DNA of 64,000 nucleotides from Arthrobacter luteolus NBRC 107841 (GCF_001552075.1 NZ_BCQM01000001.1:1-64000); one strand, 5' to 3'; shown: positions 9,329-21,225, numbered from the stretch's first letter. Translations and numbers: made by a program. Notes: generated from the letters alone by a model not told the origin.

Positions 9329-9838
9329 ATGCCCCAGACTGAGTCCGGCAGGACCCCGCGCCACGAGTCGCTGGCCGCCTACTTGGATGACCATCTGCTG
9401 GGTGCGGAGTCCGGCGTACGGCTCTTCAAGGCAGCGCGCAGGACCTGGGAAGGCACCGAACACGAGGGCGTATTCGCCAGCCTCACGGAACAGATCTCCG
9501 ATGAGCGGGACGAGCTCGAGACCCTGATCCTGGCACTCGGCTACCAGCGGAGCCGGATCAAGACGGCCCTGGCCTGGGTGGGGGCCCTGGTGGGGCGCGC
9601 CGGTCCGGTCAACCCGCTGAGCACCGGTTCCGGAACCACCGGCCAGCTCGAACTCGAAACGCTCCAGGCGATTGTGCGGGCCAAGGAGTGTCTCTGGCAG
9701 ACGCTGCTGGTCCTCTCCGCCCACGACCACCGGTTCCATGCCCCGCGGATCCGGGAGCTGCTGGGCACGGCCCGGGAGCAGCAGGACGCCGTCGCCAAGG
9801 TCATGGAAGACACCGCGCCGGCACGCTTCCTGACCTAG
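9329..9838 (+). CDS. Conserved hypothetical helical protein
   Basis: 169 residues. The ATG at 9329 has AAGGAG six bases upstream and is preferred over the ATG at 9314, which would itself overlap that site. The sequence is soluble and strongly helical, with regularly spaced acidic and aromatic residues (HESLAAYLDDHLLGAESG, EHEGVFASLTEQISDERDEL). It looks like a ferritin-like or four-helix-bundle protein without a clear E...ExxH metal site. There is no signal peptide. It stands alone between the ABC exporter and a strong bidirectional terminator. No function is assigned. Confidence 0.8.
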   Translation: MPQTESGRTPRHESLAAYLDDHLLGAESGVRLFKAARRTWEGTEHEGVFASLTEQISDERDELETLILALGYQRSRIKTALAWVGALVGRAGPVNPLSTGSGTTGQLELETLQAIVRAKECLWQTLLVLSAHDHRFHAPRIRELLGTAREQQDAVAKVMEDTAPARFLT

Positions 9839-9865
9839 GCCGGCACTCCGCCGGATTCCACATGA

Positions 9866-9911
9866 GACACAACAGAAGGTGGCCGGATCTCCGGCCACCT
9901 TCTGTTGTGTC
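9866..9911. terminator. Perfect bidirectional terminator hairpin
   Basis: Two perfectly complementary 21-base arms surround a 4-base loop ATCT. The hairpin sits in the tail-to-tail gap between the 169-residue protein gene and metG and can serve both. The outer part of the stem is A/T-rich enough to give U-containing 3' ends. Confidence 0.85.
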
Positions 9912-9935
9912 AGTTGCTGCAGTGCCGGCGGCAGA

Positions 9936-11495
9936 TTACTCCGCCGGTTCCTCGTACTTGGGGAAGATCGGTGCCGGAGCCGGCAGCGGGGTGCCGGGGA
10001 CCAGCGCGGTGCCGAGCGCCGCGAAGGTCCGGGCCCCGCCGTCGGCCTGGCCGAGCAGGTCAAGCAGCTTCCCGGTGCTGGCGGGCATCACCGGCTGCGC
10101 CAGGATCGCCACGATCCGCAGCACCTCCAGCGTGACGTAGAGCACCGTGTTCATCCGCGCGGTGTCGGTCTTGCGAAGCACCCACGGCGCCTGCTCGGCG
10201 AAGTAGGCGTTGGTGTCCCCCAGCACCGCCCAGGCCGCTTCGAGTGCCCGGTGGAAGTCCTGCACGTCGTAGGCCTCGCGGGAAACCTCAAGCAGGCCGC
10301 GCGCGGCGGAGAGCAGAGCCTCATCCTCGGGTGTGAACTCCCCCGGTTCCGGGACGGCTGCGCCGCAGTTCTTCGCCACCATGGACAGGGACCGCTGGGC
10401 CAGGTTGCCCAGGTTGTTGGCCAGGTCCGCGTTCATCCGGCCGACGATGGCTTCGTGGCTGTAGGAGCCGTCAGCGCCGAACGGCACCTCACGCAGCAGG
10501 AAGAAGCGCACGGCATCGAGTCCGTACTGTTCCACCCAGTCCCCGGGCGCCACCACGTTGCCCAGCGACTTGGACATCTTCACGCCCTTGTTATGCAGGA
10601 AGCCGTGGATCATCACGCGCTTGGGCAGGGGCAGTCCGGCGGACATCAGGAAGGCCGGCCAGAAAATCGCATGGAAGCGGGAGATGTCTTTGCCGATCAC
10701 GTGCACGTCCGCCGGCCAGTACTTCTTAAAGGCCTCCGAGTCGACGTCCGGGAAGCCGACGCCGGTCAGGTAGTTGGTCAGTGCGTCCACCCACACGTAC
10801 ATCACGTGGTCCGGGTTGCCGGGCACCGGAACGCCCCAGTCGAAGGTGGTCCGGGAAATCGAGAGATCCTCCAGCCCGCCCTTGACGAAGCTGATCACCT
10901 CATTGAACCGGGAACGCGGCGCGGCGAAGTCCGGCTGCTCCTCGTACAGGGCCAGGAGCTTCTCCTGGTAGTTGGACAGCCGGAAGAAGTAGCTCTCCTC
11001 CTCCGTCCAGGTCAGTTCGGTGTCCGTTGTCTTGGAGTAGCGGATGCCGTCCTCGCGGAGCTCGGTTTCATCTTCGCCGTAATACGCCTCATCCCGCACG
11101 GAGTACCAGCCGGCGTACTTGGAGAGGTAGATATCGCCGTTCTCTTCCATCCGCTTCCAGATGGCCTGCGCCGCGGCAACGTGGTCTGCGTCCGTGGTGC
11201 GGATGAACCGGTCATAGGAGGTGCCCAGGTCATCGTTCATCTTCCGGAACGCGGCGGAGTTGCGGTCCGCCAGTTCCTTGGCGGGGATGCCTTCCTTGTC
11301 CGCTGACTGCTGCATCTTCTGACCGTGCTCGTCGGTGCCGGTCATAAAGAAGACGTCGTATCCGTCCAGCCGCTTGAAGCGGGCCATCGCGTCGGTGGCG
11401 ATCGCTTCCCACGCATGGCCGATATGCGGCACGCCGTTGGGATAGGAGATGGCAGTGGTGATGTAGAACGGGGTCTTGGAGTCGGTTGAAGTCAC
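9936..11495 (-). CDS. metG: Methionyl-tRNA synthetase
   Basis: 519 residues. This class I synthetase charges tRNA-Met in the cytosol. The HIGH motif is literally HIGH in [12 protein letters not shown] near residue 22. [10 protein letters not shown] follows, and the KMSKS loop is VKMSKSLGN near residue 310. The connective peptide lacks the four-cysteine zinc knuckle, and there is no C-terminal dimerization extension, so this is the short MetG type of many actinobacteria. It is a single gene, with the perfect terminator at its 3' end. Confidence 0.96.
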   Translation of the reverse strand: MTSTDSKTPFYITTAISYPNGVPHIGHAWEAIATDAMARFKRLDGYDVFFMTGTDEHGQKMQQSADKEGIPAKELADRNSAAFRKMNDDLGTSYDRFIRTTDADHVAAAQAIWKRMEENGDIYLSKYAGWYSVRDEAYYGEDETELREDGIRYSKTTDTELTWTEEESYFFRLSNYQEKLLALYEEQPDFAAPRSRFNEVISFVKGGLEDLSISRTTFDWGVPVPGNPDHVMYVWVDALTNYLTGVGFPDVDSEAFKKYWPADVHVIGKDISRFHAIFWPAFLMSAGLPLPKRVMIHGFLHNKGVKMSKSLGNVVAPGDWVEQYGLDAVRFFLLREVPFGADGSYSHEAIVGRMNADLANNLGNLAQRSLSMVAKNCGAAVPEPGEFTPEDEALLSAARGLLEVSREAYDVQDFHRALEAAWAVLGDTNAYFAEQAPWVLRKTDTARMNTVLYVTLEVLRIVAILAQPVMPASTGKLLDLLGQADGGARTFAALGTALVPGTPLPAPAPIFPKYEEPAE

Positions 11496-11550
11496 ACTAG
11501 AAAATTACCCTGTTTGCCCGCCGGTTGTCGCTTTGCGTTCTCCCGGGCAC

Positions 11551-12936
11551 TCAGCAGCCGGCACCGGCCGGGCCGGCAAGCACGCCGTCCAGCACCGGGC
11601 GGGTTGCCCGCAGCCCGCCGCGGACCAGCAGGACCCCCACTGCCAAAGAGGCAGCGATCACGGCCACCGAGAGCGGCGCGAGGACCAGGGCCAGGCCGGC
11701 CAGCGGGAAGACCAGCACGGCTGCGGACGCCGAGGAGAGCAGGCTGACTGTCAGCAGCGGTCCCATCACTGCCTGGGTCCGTGCCTGGTCGATCACCTGG
11801 GACGGCATTCCCATCCGGTCAAGGCTGACGTACAGGTCCGCCCGGTCCAGGATGCCGGCCGCCGAGTTGATGGCCGCGGAGCAGGCGACCATCAGGAAAC
11901 CGGTGATCACGGTGATCAGGATCCCGGTGCGGATGTCCTGCAGCAGGAAATCCTCCGGTCCTGCACCCCCGGCCCCGTCGGCGAGAGCCACCCCGGTGCC
12001 GCCGAAGACGGCTACGAAGCTCACCATCGCCACCCCGCTGACCTGGCGCCACGCTGCCTTGGGCGCATCCAGGATGGTCCGGGCGGTGAGCAGCTGCGCC
12101 GGTGACTCCGCCCGGCGCAGCCGCCGGCGGGCGGCGACGGCGATCACCCACGGGCCGGCCAGGTTCAGGACGGCCCAGCCGGCGGCGAATCCGCCCAGAA
12201 TCACCACAGTGGCGGCCGCTGCGTCCGCGAACGGCGTCTGGATCAGGATGAAGACCGTTCCGATGACCAGCAGGCCGGTGAGTCCCCGGAGCCAGTGTGC
12301 TTTCTGCGGCTGGGTCCGCATCCGAACACCCAGCGGGGTCAGCACCACACGGCGCAGTCCCGCTGCGGCACTGGCGGCTGCCAGCAGGACGACGGCGGCG
12401 GGCACGGCCGCGGCCACCAGCGGGTTCAGCCAGTACGCGGATCCAAGCGGCGCACCGTCAAACGGAATCAGCTGCACCAGGGGGCCGAGCAGCAGGTATC
12501 CGCCCAGGCCCGCCAGCGATCCGGCGAGGGCCAGTGCCGCTGACTCCAGGATGCTGACCAGGGCCACTGTTCCCGAGGTGGCACCCAGCAGCCGGAGGGT
12601 GGAAAGGTTCGCGTCTCGGCGCCGCGCAGACAGCCGGGCGGCGGAGGCACCCAGTGTCAGCAGCGGCACCAGGAGCAGGACCAGGGCCAGTGCGGCCAGC
12701 AGCTGGTAAAGGCCGGCCAGCTCAGTCGTCCAGGTCAGGAAGGTCAGTGCGCCGGCCAGGACGGTGAGCAGCAAAGTGGTGACGACGGCGAACGCAGCCA
12801 CCGGAAGCAGGGCAGCAGACCTCCCGGCGGACCGGGGCCTGGCCAGCAGCCAGGCGACGCGGAAGGGCACCGCCCCGCCGGCCCGGAGGGGACGGTTCCC
12901 GATGACGCCGGGTGCGGGTTCGACGGCGCGGTTCAC
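11551..12936 (-). CDS. FtsX-like ABC permease
   Basis: 461 residues from a GTG that overlaps the ATPase stop in the sequence GTGA, which indicates translational coupling. Longer upstream starts lie inside the ATPase gene and are rejected. About ten hydrophobic helices are visible, and the FtsX hallmark SARRRDANLSTLRLLGA lies in the first half. No large extracytoplasmic domain is apparent. It resembles lantibiotic or bacteriocin-type export permeases more than MacB. The substrate is unknown. Confidence 0.85.
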   Translation of the reverse strand: MNRAVEPAPGVIGNRPLRAGGAVPFRVAWLLARPRSAGRSAALLPVAAFAVVTTLLLTVLAGALTFLTWTTELAGLYQLLAALALVLLLVPLLTLGASAARLSARRRDANLSTLRLLGATSGTVALVSILESAALALAGSLAGLGGYLLLGPLVQLIPFDGAPLGSAYWLNPLVAAAVPAAVVLLAAASAAAGLRRVVLTPLGVRMRTQPQKAHWLRGLTGLLVIGTVFILIQTPFADAAAATVVILGGFAAGWAVLNLAGPWVIAVAARRRLRRAESPAQLLTARTILDAPKAAWRQVSGVAMVSFVAVFGGTGVALADGAGGAGPEDFLLQDIRTGILITVITGFLMVACSAAINSAAGILDRADLYVSLDRMGMPSQVIDQARTQAVMGPLLTVSLLSSASAAVLVFPLAGLALVLAPLSVAVIAASLAVGVLLVRGGLRATRPVLDGVLAGPAGAGC

Positions 12937-13661
12937 CGGGCACCGCCCCGCACCTGCGCGGAGCCGTCCCCTATGGTCCCGTCCGCTGTGGTTCCGTCCG
13001 CCAGCGTGATGGTCCGGCTGCACCACGCCGCAACCGAGGGGTCATGGGTGACGACAACCAGCGTCTTGCCGGTGTGAACCGTGGATTCCAGCAGCACCTG
13101 CATCACCTCGGCGGAGGTACGGGAATCCAGGGCACCGGTGGGCTCATCGGCGAACAGGACCTGGGCGCCGGTGACCTGGGCCCGGGCGATGGCAACCCGC
13201 TGCGCCTGGCCGCCGGAGAGCTCGCCGATCCGGCGCTGTTCCATCCCTGCCAGTCCCAGCCGGGCCAGCCACTGCGCCGCCGAGGCTTCGGCAGCGGCCC
13301 GCCGGACTCCGTTCAGCATCAGGGGCATGGCTACGTTCTCCCCTGCGGTCAGCTCCGGAATCAACAGCCCCTGCTGGAACACAAAACCGAAGTCCCGGCG
13401 GCGCAGGAGCGAACGCCCGGCGTCGTTCAGGGACGAAATGTCCGTCCGCGTCCCGGGAAGCTGCAGCAGCACCGTCCCGCTGTCCGGCTGCACGATTCCG
13501 GCGAGGCAGTGCAGCAGGGTTGTTTTGCCGGATCCGGACGCGCCCATCACCGCCACCGACTCACCGGCGCGGATGCCAACGGATACGCCGTTCAGCGCGG
13601 TCGTGCTGCCGTAGGTTTTTCTCAGGTTGTGGGCGCTCAGAAGCGGAAGATCTGCACTCAT
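12933..13661 (-). CDS. ABC transporter ATP-binding protein
   Basis: 242 residues. Walker A is GASGSGKTT, the signature LSGGQAQR, and Walker B leads into DEPTGALDS, the MacB/FtsE-type ending. The switch histidine is in VTHDPSV. It forms a two-gene operon with the downstream permease (4-base overlap). This is the second ABC-FtsX pair in 8 kb; the two pairs are on opposite strands around metG and differ in sequence and permease architecture, so a recent tandem duplication is unlikely. Confidence 0.92.
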   Translation of the reverse strand: MSADLPLLSAHNLRKTYGSTTALNGVSVGIRAGESVAVMGASGSGKTTLLHCLAGIVQPDSGTVLLQLPGTRTDISSLNDAGRSLLRRRDFGFVFQQGLLIPELTAGENVAMPLMLNGVRRAAAEASAAQWLARLGLAGMEQRRIGELSGGQAQRVAIARAQVTGAQVLFADEPTGALDSRTSAEVMQVLLESTVHTGKTLVVVTHDPSVAAWCSRTITLADGTTADGTIGDGSAQVRGGAR

Positions 13662-13778
13662 GCTTCCAGTCTCCGTTGTGGCGCCCGCCCGGCGCGTCGG
13701 ATTCCGGCATGAACCGGCGGGACGCGCCGTCGTACTGCGGGTGGAGACGGGTCAGCGAGCCCTGCTGCCGTAGACGCA

Positions 13779-13811
13779 GATGAGGCCGGCCCCAACGGGA
13801 CCGGCCTCATC
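13779..13811 (-). terminator. Hairpin downstream of serA
   Basis: An 11-bp stem (GATGAGGCCGG with CCGGCCTCATC) closes an 11-base loop, 18 bases after the serA stop codon. No long U-run follows. Confidence 0.7.
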
Positions 13812-13829
13812 CTGACAAACTCTGCGGAA

Positions 13830-15425
13830 TTAGTCCTGCAGATCCACTTCGCGGGCCACGGAGGCACCGATGGCGTCGCGGAGGGTTTCCAGGACGTCCT
13901 GCGGCACCGAGGAATCCACGGTCAGCAGGGACAGCGCCTGGCCGCCTTCGGAGTTCCGGGCCACCTGCATACCGGCAATGTTGATGTCCTTTTCGCCCAG
14001 CACCTGGCCGAGGGAGCCGATGACGCCGGGACGGTCCTGGTAGATCAGCACCAGCAGGTGTTCGCTGATGGGGATTTCCAGGTCGTAGCCGTTGACGCCC
14101 ACCAGCTTCTGGATCTGCTTCGGCCCGGTCAGGGTGCCGGCCACCTCCAGCTGCGTGCCGTCGGAGAGGGCGCCGCGGATGGTCAGCAGGTTGCGGTAGT
14201 CGTCCACGTCGGGCGTGGTGATCAGCCGCACGGCGATGCCGCGCTGCTCAGCGAGCACGGGAGCGTTCACGTAGGACACCTGCTCGGAGACGATGTCGGT
14301 GAAGATGCCCTTCAGTGCGGCCAGTTCCAGTGCCTTGACGTCCAGGGACGCGATCTCGCCGGCCACCTCGATGTCGATGGCGGTCATGGAGTCGTGGGCC
14401 AGGGCGGTGAAGATCCGTCCCAGCTTTTCGATCAGCGGAATGCCCGGGCGGACGTCCTCGGCGATCACACCGCCGGCGACGTTCACGGCGTCGGGGACCA
14501 GCTCACCGGCCAGGGCCAGGCGCACGGACTTGGCCACGGAAATGCCGGCCTTCTCCTGCGCTTCGTCGGTGGATGCACCCAGGTGCGGGGTGACGATGAC
14601 GTTGTCCAGGGACATAAACGGCAGATCGGTGCTCGGTTCCTTGACGAAGACGTCCACGCCGGCGCCGGCGATCTTGCCTTCGGTCAGGGCCGTGTAGAGG
14701 GCTTCCTCATCCAAGAGGCCGCCGCGGGCCACGTTCACCACGTAGGCGGTGTCCTTCATCTTCTCGAACGCGTCGGCGCCAAGCATGCCCAGGGTTTCCG
14801 GAGTCTTGGGCATGTGGATGGTGACGAAGTCCGACTGTTCCAGGAGCTCATCCAGGGTGACCAGCTTGACGTTCAGCTGGGCCGCGCGGGCCGAGGTGAT
14901 GTACGGATCATAGGCCAGCACCTCGGTGCCGAAGCCCTGCACTCGGGCTGCCACCAGGGCGCCGATGCGGCCCAGGCCGATGATGCCGATCTTCTTCTCG
15001 AAGAGCTCGGTGCCGGTGTATTTGGAGCGCTTCCACTCGCCGCCCTTGAGCGCGGCGGAGGCCTGCGGGATGTGGCGGGCCAGGGAAAGGATGTGGCCAA
15101 CGGTCAGCTCCGCAGCGGAGATGATGTTCGACGTCGGCGCGTTAACCACCATCACGCCGGCCTGGGTCGCTGACCGGATGTCCACGTTGTCCAGGCCCAC
15201 GCCCGCGCGGGCAATGACCTTCAGGTTCTTGGCGGCGGCAATAGCTTCGGCGTCGACCTGGGTGGCGGAGCGCACCAGGATGGCGTCAACGTCTTTGATG
15301 GCGGACAGCAGCTGGGTACGGTCTGCTCCGTCGGTCTGGCGAATCTCGAAATCGGGGCCGAGGGCCTCAACCGTGGCAGGCGAAAGTTCCTCCGCAAGGA
15401 GTACTACTGGTTTGGTGGCAGTCAC
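13830..15425 (-). CDS. serA: D-3-phosphoglycerate dehydrogenase
   Basis: 531 residues from a GTG with GAGGT about 8 bases upstream. It catalyses the first step of serine synthesis, oxidation of 3-phosphoglycerate to 3-phosphohydroxypyruvate with NAD. Visible elements are the Rossmann loop GLGRIG, VNVARGGLLDE around the catalytic arginine, and the histidine in TPHLGAST. The length matches the long actinobacterial type: catalytic and NAD domains, then an intervening allosteric domain, then a C-terminal ACT domain (about 455-531) for serine feedback. It lies downstream of ilvC but is separated from it by a hairpin and has its own ribosome site. Confidence 0.96.
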   Translation of the reverse strand: MTATKPVVLLAEELSPATVEALGPDFEIRQTDGADRTQLLSAIKDVDAILVRSATQVDAEAIAAAKNLKVIARAGVGLDNVDIRSATQAGVMVVNAPTSNIISAAELTVGHILSLARHIPQASAALKGGEWKRSKYTGTELFEKKIGIIGLGRIGALVAARVQGFGTEVLAYDPYITSARAAQLNVKLVTLDELLEQSDFVTIHMPKTPETLGMLGADAFEKMKDTAYVVNVARGGLLDEEALYTALTEGKIAGAGVDVFVKEPSTDLPFMSLDNVIVTPHLGASTDEAQEKAGISVAKSVRLALAGELVPDAVNVAGGVIAEDVRPGIPLIEKLGRIFTALAHDSMTAIDIEVAGEIASLDVKALELAALKGIFTDIVSEQVSYVNAPVLAEQRGIAVRLITTPDVDDYRNLLTIRGALSDGTQLEVAGTLTGPKQIQKLVGVNGYDLEIPISEHLLVLIYQDRPGVIGSLGQVLGEKDINIAGMQVARNSEGGQALSLLTVDSSVPQDVLETLRDAIGASVAREVDLQD

Positions 15426-15472
15426 CGATGACCTCTTTAGCTGTGTGTCGATGTGGTTTGGGTATTCACGCC

Positions 15473-15504
15473 GGAGGCCGGACCCGTTGCCGGGCCCGGC
15501 CTCC
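15473..15504 (-). terminator. Hairpin between ilvC and serA
   Basis: 14-bp arms with one G-U pair around a 4-base loop, about 80 bases after the ilvC stop. The stem is very GC-rich and lacks a U-run on the minus strand. It may end most ilvBNC transcripts or only attenuate readthrough into serA. Confidence 0.6.
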
Positions 15505-15582
15505 TTACCGAAACGGCTTGCTTTTTAAGCCTAGCGTGCCGCTTATTGACACGGGGAATCCGCGTCTTTGTTACTCAGGTGA

Positions 15583-17167
<1,585 letters not shown>

Positions 17168-17171
17168 GTCC

Positions 17172-19079
17172 CTACTCCTCCTCTTCCCAGGTGGGCGTCA
17201 TGTTGCGGGCAATCTGGATGAGGTCGTTGCTGACCCCGGTCGGGACCATCGGCCACACCATGGAGTCGCGGCTGACCACGAAGTCAATGACCACGGGGCG
17301 GTCGTTGATTTCCAGCGCCTGCTTGATGGTGGCGTCGATGTCCTCTTCGCGTTCGCAGCGCAGGCCCACGCAGCCGTAGGCATCAGCCAGCTTGACGAAG
17401 TCCGGCACCCGGACGGTGTCGTGTCCGGTATTCAGGTCCGTGTTGGAGTAGCGCGAGTTGTAGAACAGGGTCTGCCACTGCCGCACCATGCCCAGCGAGG
17501 AGTTGTTGATAATGGCAACCTTGATCGGGATGTTGTTGATCAGGCAGGTGGCCAGTTCCTGGTTGGTCATCTGGAAGCAGCCGTCGCCGTCGATCGCCCA
17601 GACCACACGGTCCGGGTTGCCGACCTTGGCGCCCATGGCGGCGGGCACGGAGTAGCCCATGGTGCCCAGGCCGCCGGAGTTCAGCCACGCGCGGGGACGC
17701 TCGTAGTTGATGAACTGTGCGGTCCACATCTGGTGCTGGCCCACACCGGCCACGTACACGCCTTCGGGACCGGTGAGTTCACCGATGCGCTTGATGACCT
17801 GCTGCGGGGCGATGTGTCCGTCTTCGGGCTCGGTCCAGCCCGTGGGGTAGGTGTCCCGCAGCCGGGAAATCACTGACCACCACGGGGAAATGTCCGGCGT
17901 GCCGGAGGCCTCGAACTGGGCGCGGACGGCGTCTGTCAGTTCGGGAAGGATCTCCTTGACCGAACCAACGATCGGAACGTCGGCCGTGCGGTTCTTGGAA
18001 ATTTCCGCGGGGTCGATGTCCGCGTGGATGACCTTGGCGTTGGGAGCAAAGGTGCTCAGTACGCCGGTGACGCGGTCGTCGAAGCGGGCGCCCAGGGTGA
18101 TGAGCAGGTCCGACTGCTGCAGTGCGGTGACGGCGGAGACGGAACCGTGCATACCGGGCATGCCGACGTGCTGCGGGTGGGAATCGGGGAAGACTCCGCG
18201 GGCCATCAGCGTGGTCACCACGGGCGCACCGACTGTCTCTGCCAGCTCCAGCAGTTCCTGCGAGGCGTTGGCCTTGAGGACACCGCCGCCGACGTAGAAC
18301 ACCGGGCGCTGGGCAGCGGCGATCAGCCGGGAAGCTTCCCGCACCTGCTTGGAGTGTCCGCGGACCACCGTGCGGTAGCCGGGCAGGTCGATCTTCGGCG
18401 GCCAGGAGAAGGTTGTTTTTCCCTGCTGGGCATCCTTGGTGATGTCCACCAGGACGGGGCCGGGGCGGCCGCTGGTGGCAATGTGGAAGGCCTCGGCCAG
18501 GACGCGGGGAATGTCGTCCGCGTTGGTCACCAGGTAGGAATGCTTGGTGATCGGCATGGTGATGCCGACGATGTCTGCTTCCTGGAAGGCATCCGAGCCG
18601 ATGACCGCGCTCGAAACCTGGCCGGTGATGGCAACCATGGGCACGGAGTCCATGTGCGCGTCCGCGATGGCGGTGACCAGGTTGGTGGCGCCCGGGCCGG
18701 AGGTGGCGATGCAGACACCGGCGCGGCCGGTGACCATGGCATAACCTTCGGCTGCGTGGCCGGCGCCCTGCTCGTGCCGCACCAGGATGTGCCGCAGCTT
18801 CTTTGAATCCATCAGCGGATCATAGGTCGGCAGGATGGCGCCGCCGGGGAGGCCGAAGACGTCATCGACTCCGAGCTCTTCGAGCGAACGGACGATGGCC
18901 TGCGAACCGGTCATCTCGGTGGGAGGTACTACGTTATTCGGACCTTGGACACGCGTGTCCATAGCTTCAGCCGAGGCCGCTACAGGGGATGCTGCATCTT
19001 GTTTCTTGGCATGCACGGACCGGGCCGGGCCTGCCTTCTGTGCCATCAGCGACGGGCTGATTGGCGATCCCTTACTCAT
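17172..19079 (-). CDS. ilvB: Acetolactate synthase large subunit
   Basis: 635 residues from the ATG that follows AAAGGAAG. The open frame continues to 19322, but that part covers the leader peptide and attenuator and is rejected. This ThDP, Mg2+ and FAD enzyme condenses pyruvate with pyruvate or 2-oxobutyrate. The ThDP-binding motif begins GDGCF and ends INNSSLG; the glutamate of the N-terminal ThDP domain is in [13 protein letters not shown]. The first ~55 residues are an actinobacterial extension without family signature. It is the first gene of ilvBNC, controlled by the upstream attenuator. Confidence 0.95.
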   Translation of the reverse strand: MSKGSPISPSLMAQKAGPARSVHAKKQDAASPVAASAEAMDTRVQGPNNVVPPTEMTGSQAIVRSLEELGVDDVFGLPGGAILPTYDPLMDSKKLRHILVRHEQGAGHAAEGYAMVTGRAGVCIATSGPGATNLVTAIADAHMDSVPMVAITGQVSSAVIGSDAFQEADIVGITMPITKHSYLVTNADDIPRVLAEAFHIATSGRPGPVLVDITKDAQQGKTTFSWPPKIDLPGYRTVVRGHSKQVREASRLIAAAQRPVFYVGGGVLKANASQELLELAETVGAPVVTTLMARGVFPDSHPQHVGMPGMHGSVSAVTALQQSDLLITLGARFDDRVTGVLSTFAPNAKVIHADIDPAEISKNRTADVPIVGSVKEILPELTDAVRAQFEASGTPDISPWWSVISRLRDTYPTGWTEPEDGHIAPQQVIKRIGELTGPEGVYVAGVGQHQMWTAQFINYERPRAWLNSGGLGTMGYSVPAAMGAKVGNPDRVVWAIDGDGCFQMTNQELATCLINNIPIKVAIINNSSLGMVRQWQTLFYNSRYSNTDLNTGHDTVRVPDFVKLADAYGCVGLRCEREEDIDATIKQALEINDRPVVIDFVVSRDSMVWPMVPTGVSNDLIQIARNMTPTWEEEE

Positions 19080-19176
19080 CGGAAACTTCCTTTGCGGATA
19101 CATATCCATGTTGTTCTGATGCGGCGGCTGCCCGGGCGGTCGGACCGGTGCGGCCTTTGTACTTTCTGAAGCCAAT

Positions 19177-19213
19177 AAAAAAACCCCTCGTGCCTGTTGG
19201 CTCCGTAGGGGTT
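19177..19213 (-). terminator. Transcription attenuator of ilvBNC
   Basis: On the minus strand, AACCCCT pairs with AGGGGTT, with an inner GCC-AACA-GGC stem, and a run of seven U residues follows. This is a classical intrinsic terminator about 100 bases before the ilvB start and 30 bases after the leader-peptide stop. A neighbouring 7-bp stem pairs 19250-19256 (leader codons 10-12) with 19215-19221. The exact antiterminator could not be resolved by eye. Confidence 0.88.
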
Positions 19214-19243
19214 CGCGCGTGACGTCTTTTTCAAGTCGGGCTG

Positions 19244-19285
19244 TTACGCCACGCGCTTGGTAAGGACGACGGTTACGATCTGCAT
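19244..19285 (-). CDS. ilvB leader peptide (13 residues)
   Basis: ATG at 19285 opens [13 protein letters not shown] and ends in TAA. Six of the 13 residues are Ile, Val or Leu (I3, V4, V6, V7, L8, V12), and an AGGGGAAG-type ribosome site lies about 10 bases upstream. Together with the intrinsic terminator just downstream this is the textbook layout of ribosome-mediated attenuation. When charged branched-chain tRNAs are scarce the ribosome stalls on the leader and the ilvBNC operon is read. Comparable leaders ahead of ilvB are known from Streptomyces and corynebacteria. It functions by being translated; no role for the peptide itself is implied. Confidence 0.85.
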   Translation of the reverse strand: MQIVTVVLTKRVA

Positions 19286-19457
19286 ACTGCTCAGTCTTCC
19301 CCTCCCCCGGTTCCAGTGTCAACCGGAGGCTTTACCGTCTCATTATATGGACAGCGGTTCCACCTTCTGGACACCCCGAACTCCAGAGACGGCAGGATTC
19401 CCACCCCGCACTAGCGGGTTTTGAAGCATGCCCTTTAGAGGCGGCAGGGCTTAATAA

Positions 19458-19527
19458 GGTTGAAACCCCTTAGGGGCCCCAAGCGTCAGGCGCTCCAGCG
19501 CCTGACGCTTGGGGAGGGGTTTCAACC
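19458..19527 (-). terminator. Large nested palindrome at the ilvD 3' end
   Basis: Inner arms of 16 bases (19477-19492 and 19499-19514) are perfect, with loop CTCCAG. Outer arms of 13 bases (19458-19470 and 19515-19527) are also perfect, with only a 6-base bulge (19471-19476) on one side. The outer arm covers the ilvD stop codon. It is the probable ilvD terminator and separates ilvD from the ilvB promoter region. Confidence 0.8.
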
Positions 19528-21225
19528 GCAGTAAGCGCCCGTCGAGGCCGAGTTGACCATCTTGGCGTACTTGGCCAGGACACCCTTGGTGAACTTGGCC
19601 GGGAGGGGCTCCCAGCCGATCCTGCGGGCTTCGAGTTCTTCGGGATCCACCAGCAGGTCGAAGCTGCGGGCGGCGATGTCCACGCGGATCCGGTCCCCGT
19701 CCTTGACGAAGGCGATGGGACCGCCGTCGACCGCTTCCGGCGCCACGTGCCCGATGCACAGGCCGGTGGTGCCGCCGGAGAACCGGCCGTCGGTGAGCAG
19801 CAGGACGTCCTTGCCCAGCCCGGCGCCCTTGATTGCACCGGTGATGGCAAGCATCTCGCGCATGCCCGGGCCGCCCTTGGGGCCTTCGTAGCGGATGACG
19901 ACGACGTCGCCGGCGTGGATCTCTCCGGCGTCGAGCGCGTCCAGGGCGCCCTGCTCGCGTTCGAACACGCGGGCGGTGCCTTCGAAGACATCGGCGTCGA
20001 ACCCGGCGCTCTTCACGACGGCGCCTTCCGGGGCCATGGAGCCGTGCAGGATGGTGATGCCGCCGGTCTTGTGAATCGGGTTGTCCAGGGCGCGGAGCAC
20101 CTTGCCGTCCGGATCCGGCGGGTTGATCGCTTCGAGGTTTTCCGCGACGGTCTTGCCGGTGACGGTGAGGCAGTCGCCGTGCAGCAGGCCGGCATCGAGC
20201 AGGGCCTTCATGATGACCGGCACACCGCCGATCTTGTCGACGTCGAACATCACATAGCGGCCGAACGGCTTCAGGTCACCCAGGTGCGGGATCTTGTCGC
20301 CAATGCGGTTGAAGTCCTCGAGCGTCAGGTCAACCTCGGCCTCGCGGGCGATGGCCAGCAGGTGCAGGACGGCGTTCGTGGAACCACCGAAGGCCATGGT
20401 GACGGCGATGGCGTTTTCGAACGCCTTTTTGGTCATGATGTCGCGGGCGGTGATGCCCTTGCGCAGCAGGTTGACGACGGCTTCGCCGGACTTGCGGGCG
20501 AATTCGTCGCGCCGGCGGTCGGCCGAGGGCGGGGCAGCGGATCCGGGCAGGGACATACCCAGGGCCTCACCGATGCAGGCCATCGTGTTGGCGGTGTACA
20601 TACCGCCGCAGGCACCTTCACCCGGGCAGATAGCCCGTTCAATGGTGTCCAGGTCCTTGAGGCTCATCTTGCCGGCGGCGCAGGCGCCCACGGCTTCAAA
20701 AGCATCAATCAGGGTGACTTCGCGCTCCGTGCCGTCCTCCATTTTGGCGAAGCCGGGCATGATCGAACCGGCGTACAGGAAGACGCTGGAGAGGTCCAGG
20801 CGGGCTGCTGCCATCAGCATGCCCGGGAGGGACTTGTCACAGCCTGCCAGCAGGACGGAGCCGTCCAGCCGTTCAGCCATCATGACTGTCTCGACCGAGT
20901 CGGCGATGACTTCGCGGGAGACCAGCGAGAAGTGCATACCTTCGTGGCCCATCGAAATACCGTCAGAGACGGAAATGGTGCCGAACTGCATCGGGAACCC
21001 GCCGCCCGCATGGACGCCTTCCTTGGCGCCCTGGGCCAGCCGGTTCAGGGACAGGTTGCACGGGGTAATTTCGTTCCAGGAACTGGCGATGCCAATCTGC
21101 GGCTTGGCGAAGTCGTCGTCCCCCATACCGACAGCACGGAACATGCCGCGTGCAGGGGCCGCGTGAATACCGTCGGTTACAACTCGGCTGCGGGGTTTGA
21201 TGTCAGGGGTGTTCTCCATGCTCAT
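19522..21225 (-). CDS. ilvD: Dihydroxy-acid dehydratase
   Basis: 567 residues from ATG 21225, which has AGGA eight bases upstream; an ATG at 21219 is a close alternative and the open extension to 21474 is rejected. This Fe-S enzyme dehydrates 2,3-dihydroxy-isovalerate or -methylvalerate to the 2-oxoacids. Three expected Fe-S cysteines are visible, in [16 protein letters not shown] and [12 protein letters not shown]. The last motif is characteristic of IlvD/Edd. It is separate from ilvBNC but on the same strand, upstream of their leader. The coding 3' end runs into the large palindrome. Confidence 0.96.
   Translation of the reverse strand: MSMENTPDIKPRSRVVTDGIHAAPARGMFRAVGMGDDDFAKPQIGIASSWNEITPCNLSLNRLAQGAKEGVHAGGGFPMQFGTISVSDGISMGHEGMHFSLVSREVIADSVETVMMAERLDGSVLLAGCDKSLPGMLMAAARLDLSSVFLYAGSIMPGFAKMEDGTEREVTLIDAFEAVGACAAGKMSLKDLDTIERAICPGEGACGGMYTANTMACIGEALGMSLPGSAAPPSADRRRDEFARKSGEAVVNLLRKGITARDIMTKKAFENAIAVTMAFGGSTNAVLHLLAIAREAEVDLTLEDFNRIGDKIPHLGDLKPFGRYVMFDVDKIGGVPVIMKALLDAGLLHGDCLTVTGKTVAENLEAINPPDPDGKVLRALDNPIHKTGGITILHGSMAPEGAVVKSAGFDADVFEGTARVFEREQGALDALDAGEIHAGDVVVIRYEGPKGGPGMREMLAITGAIKGAGLGKDVLLLTDGRFSGGTTGLCIGHVAPEAVDGGPIAFVKDGDRIRVDIAARSFDLLVDPEELEARRIGWEPLPAKFTKGVLAKYAKMVNSASTGAYCG

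Noticed and set aside
19080-19322. N-terminal extension of ilvB to 716 residues
   Set aside because: This part covers the leader peptide and terminator; the ATG at 19079 has a proper ribosome site.
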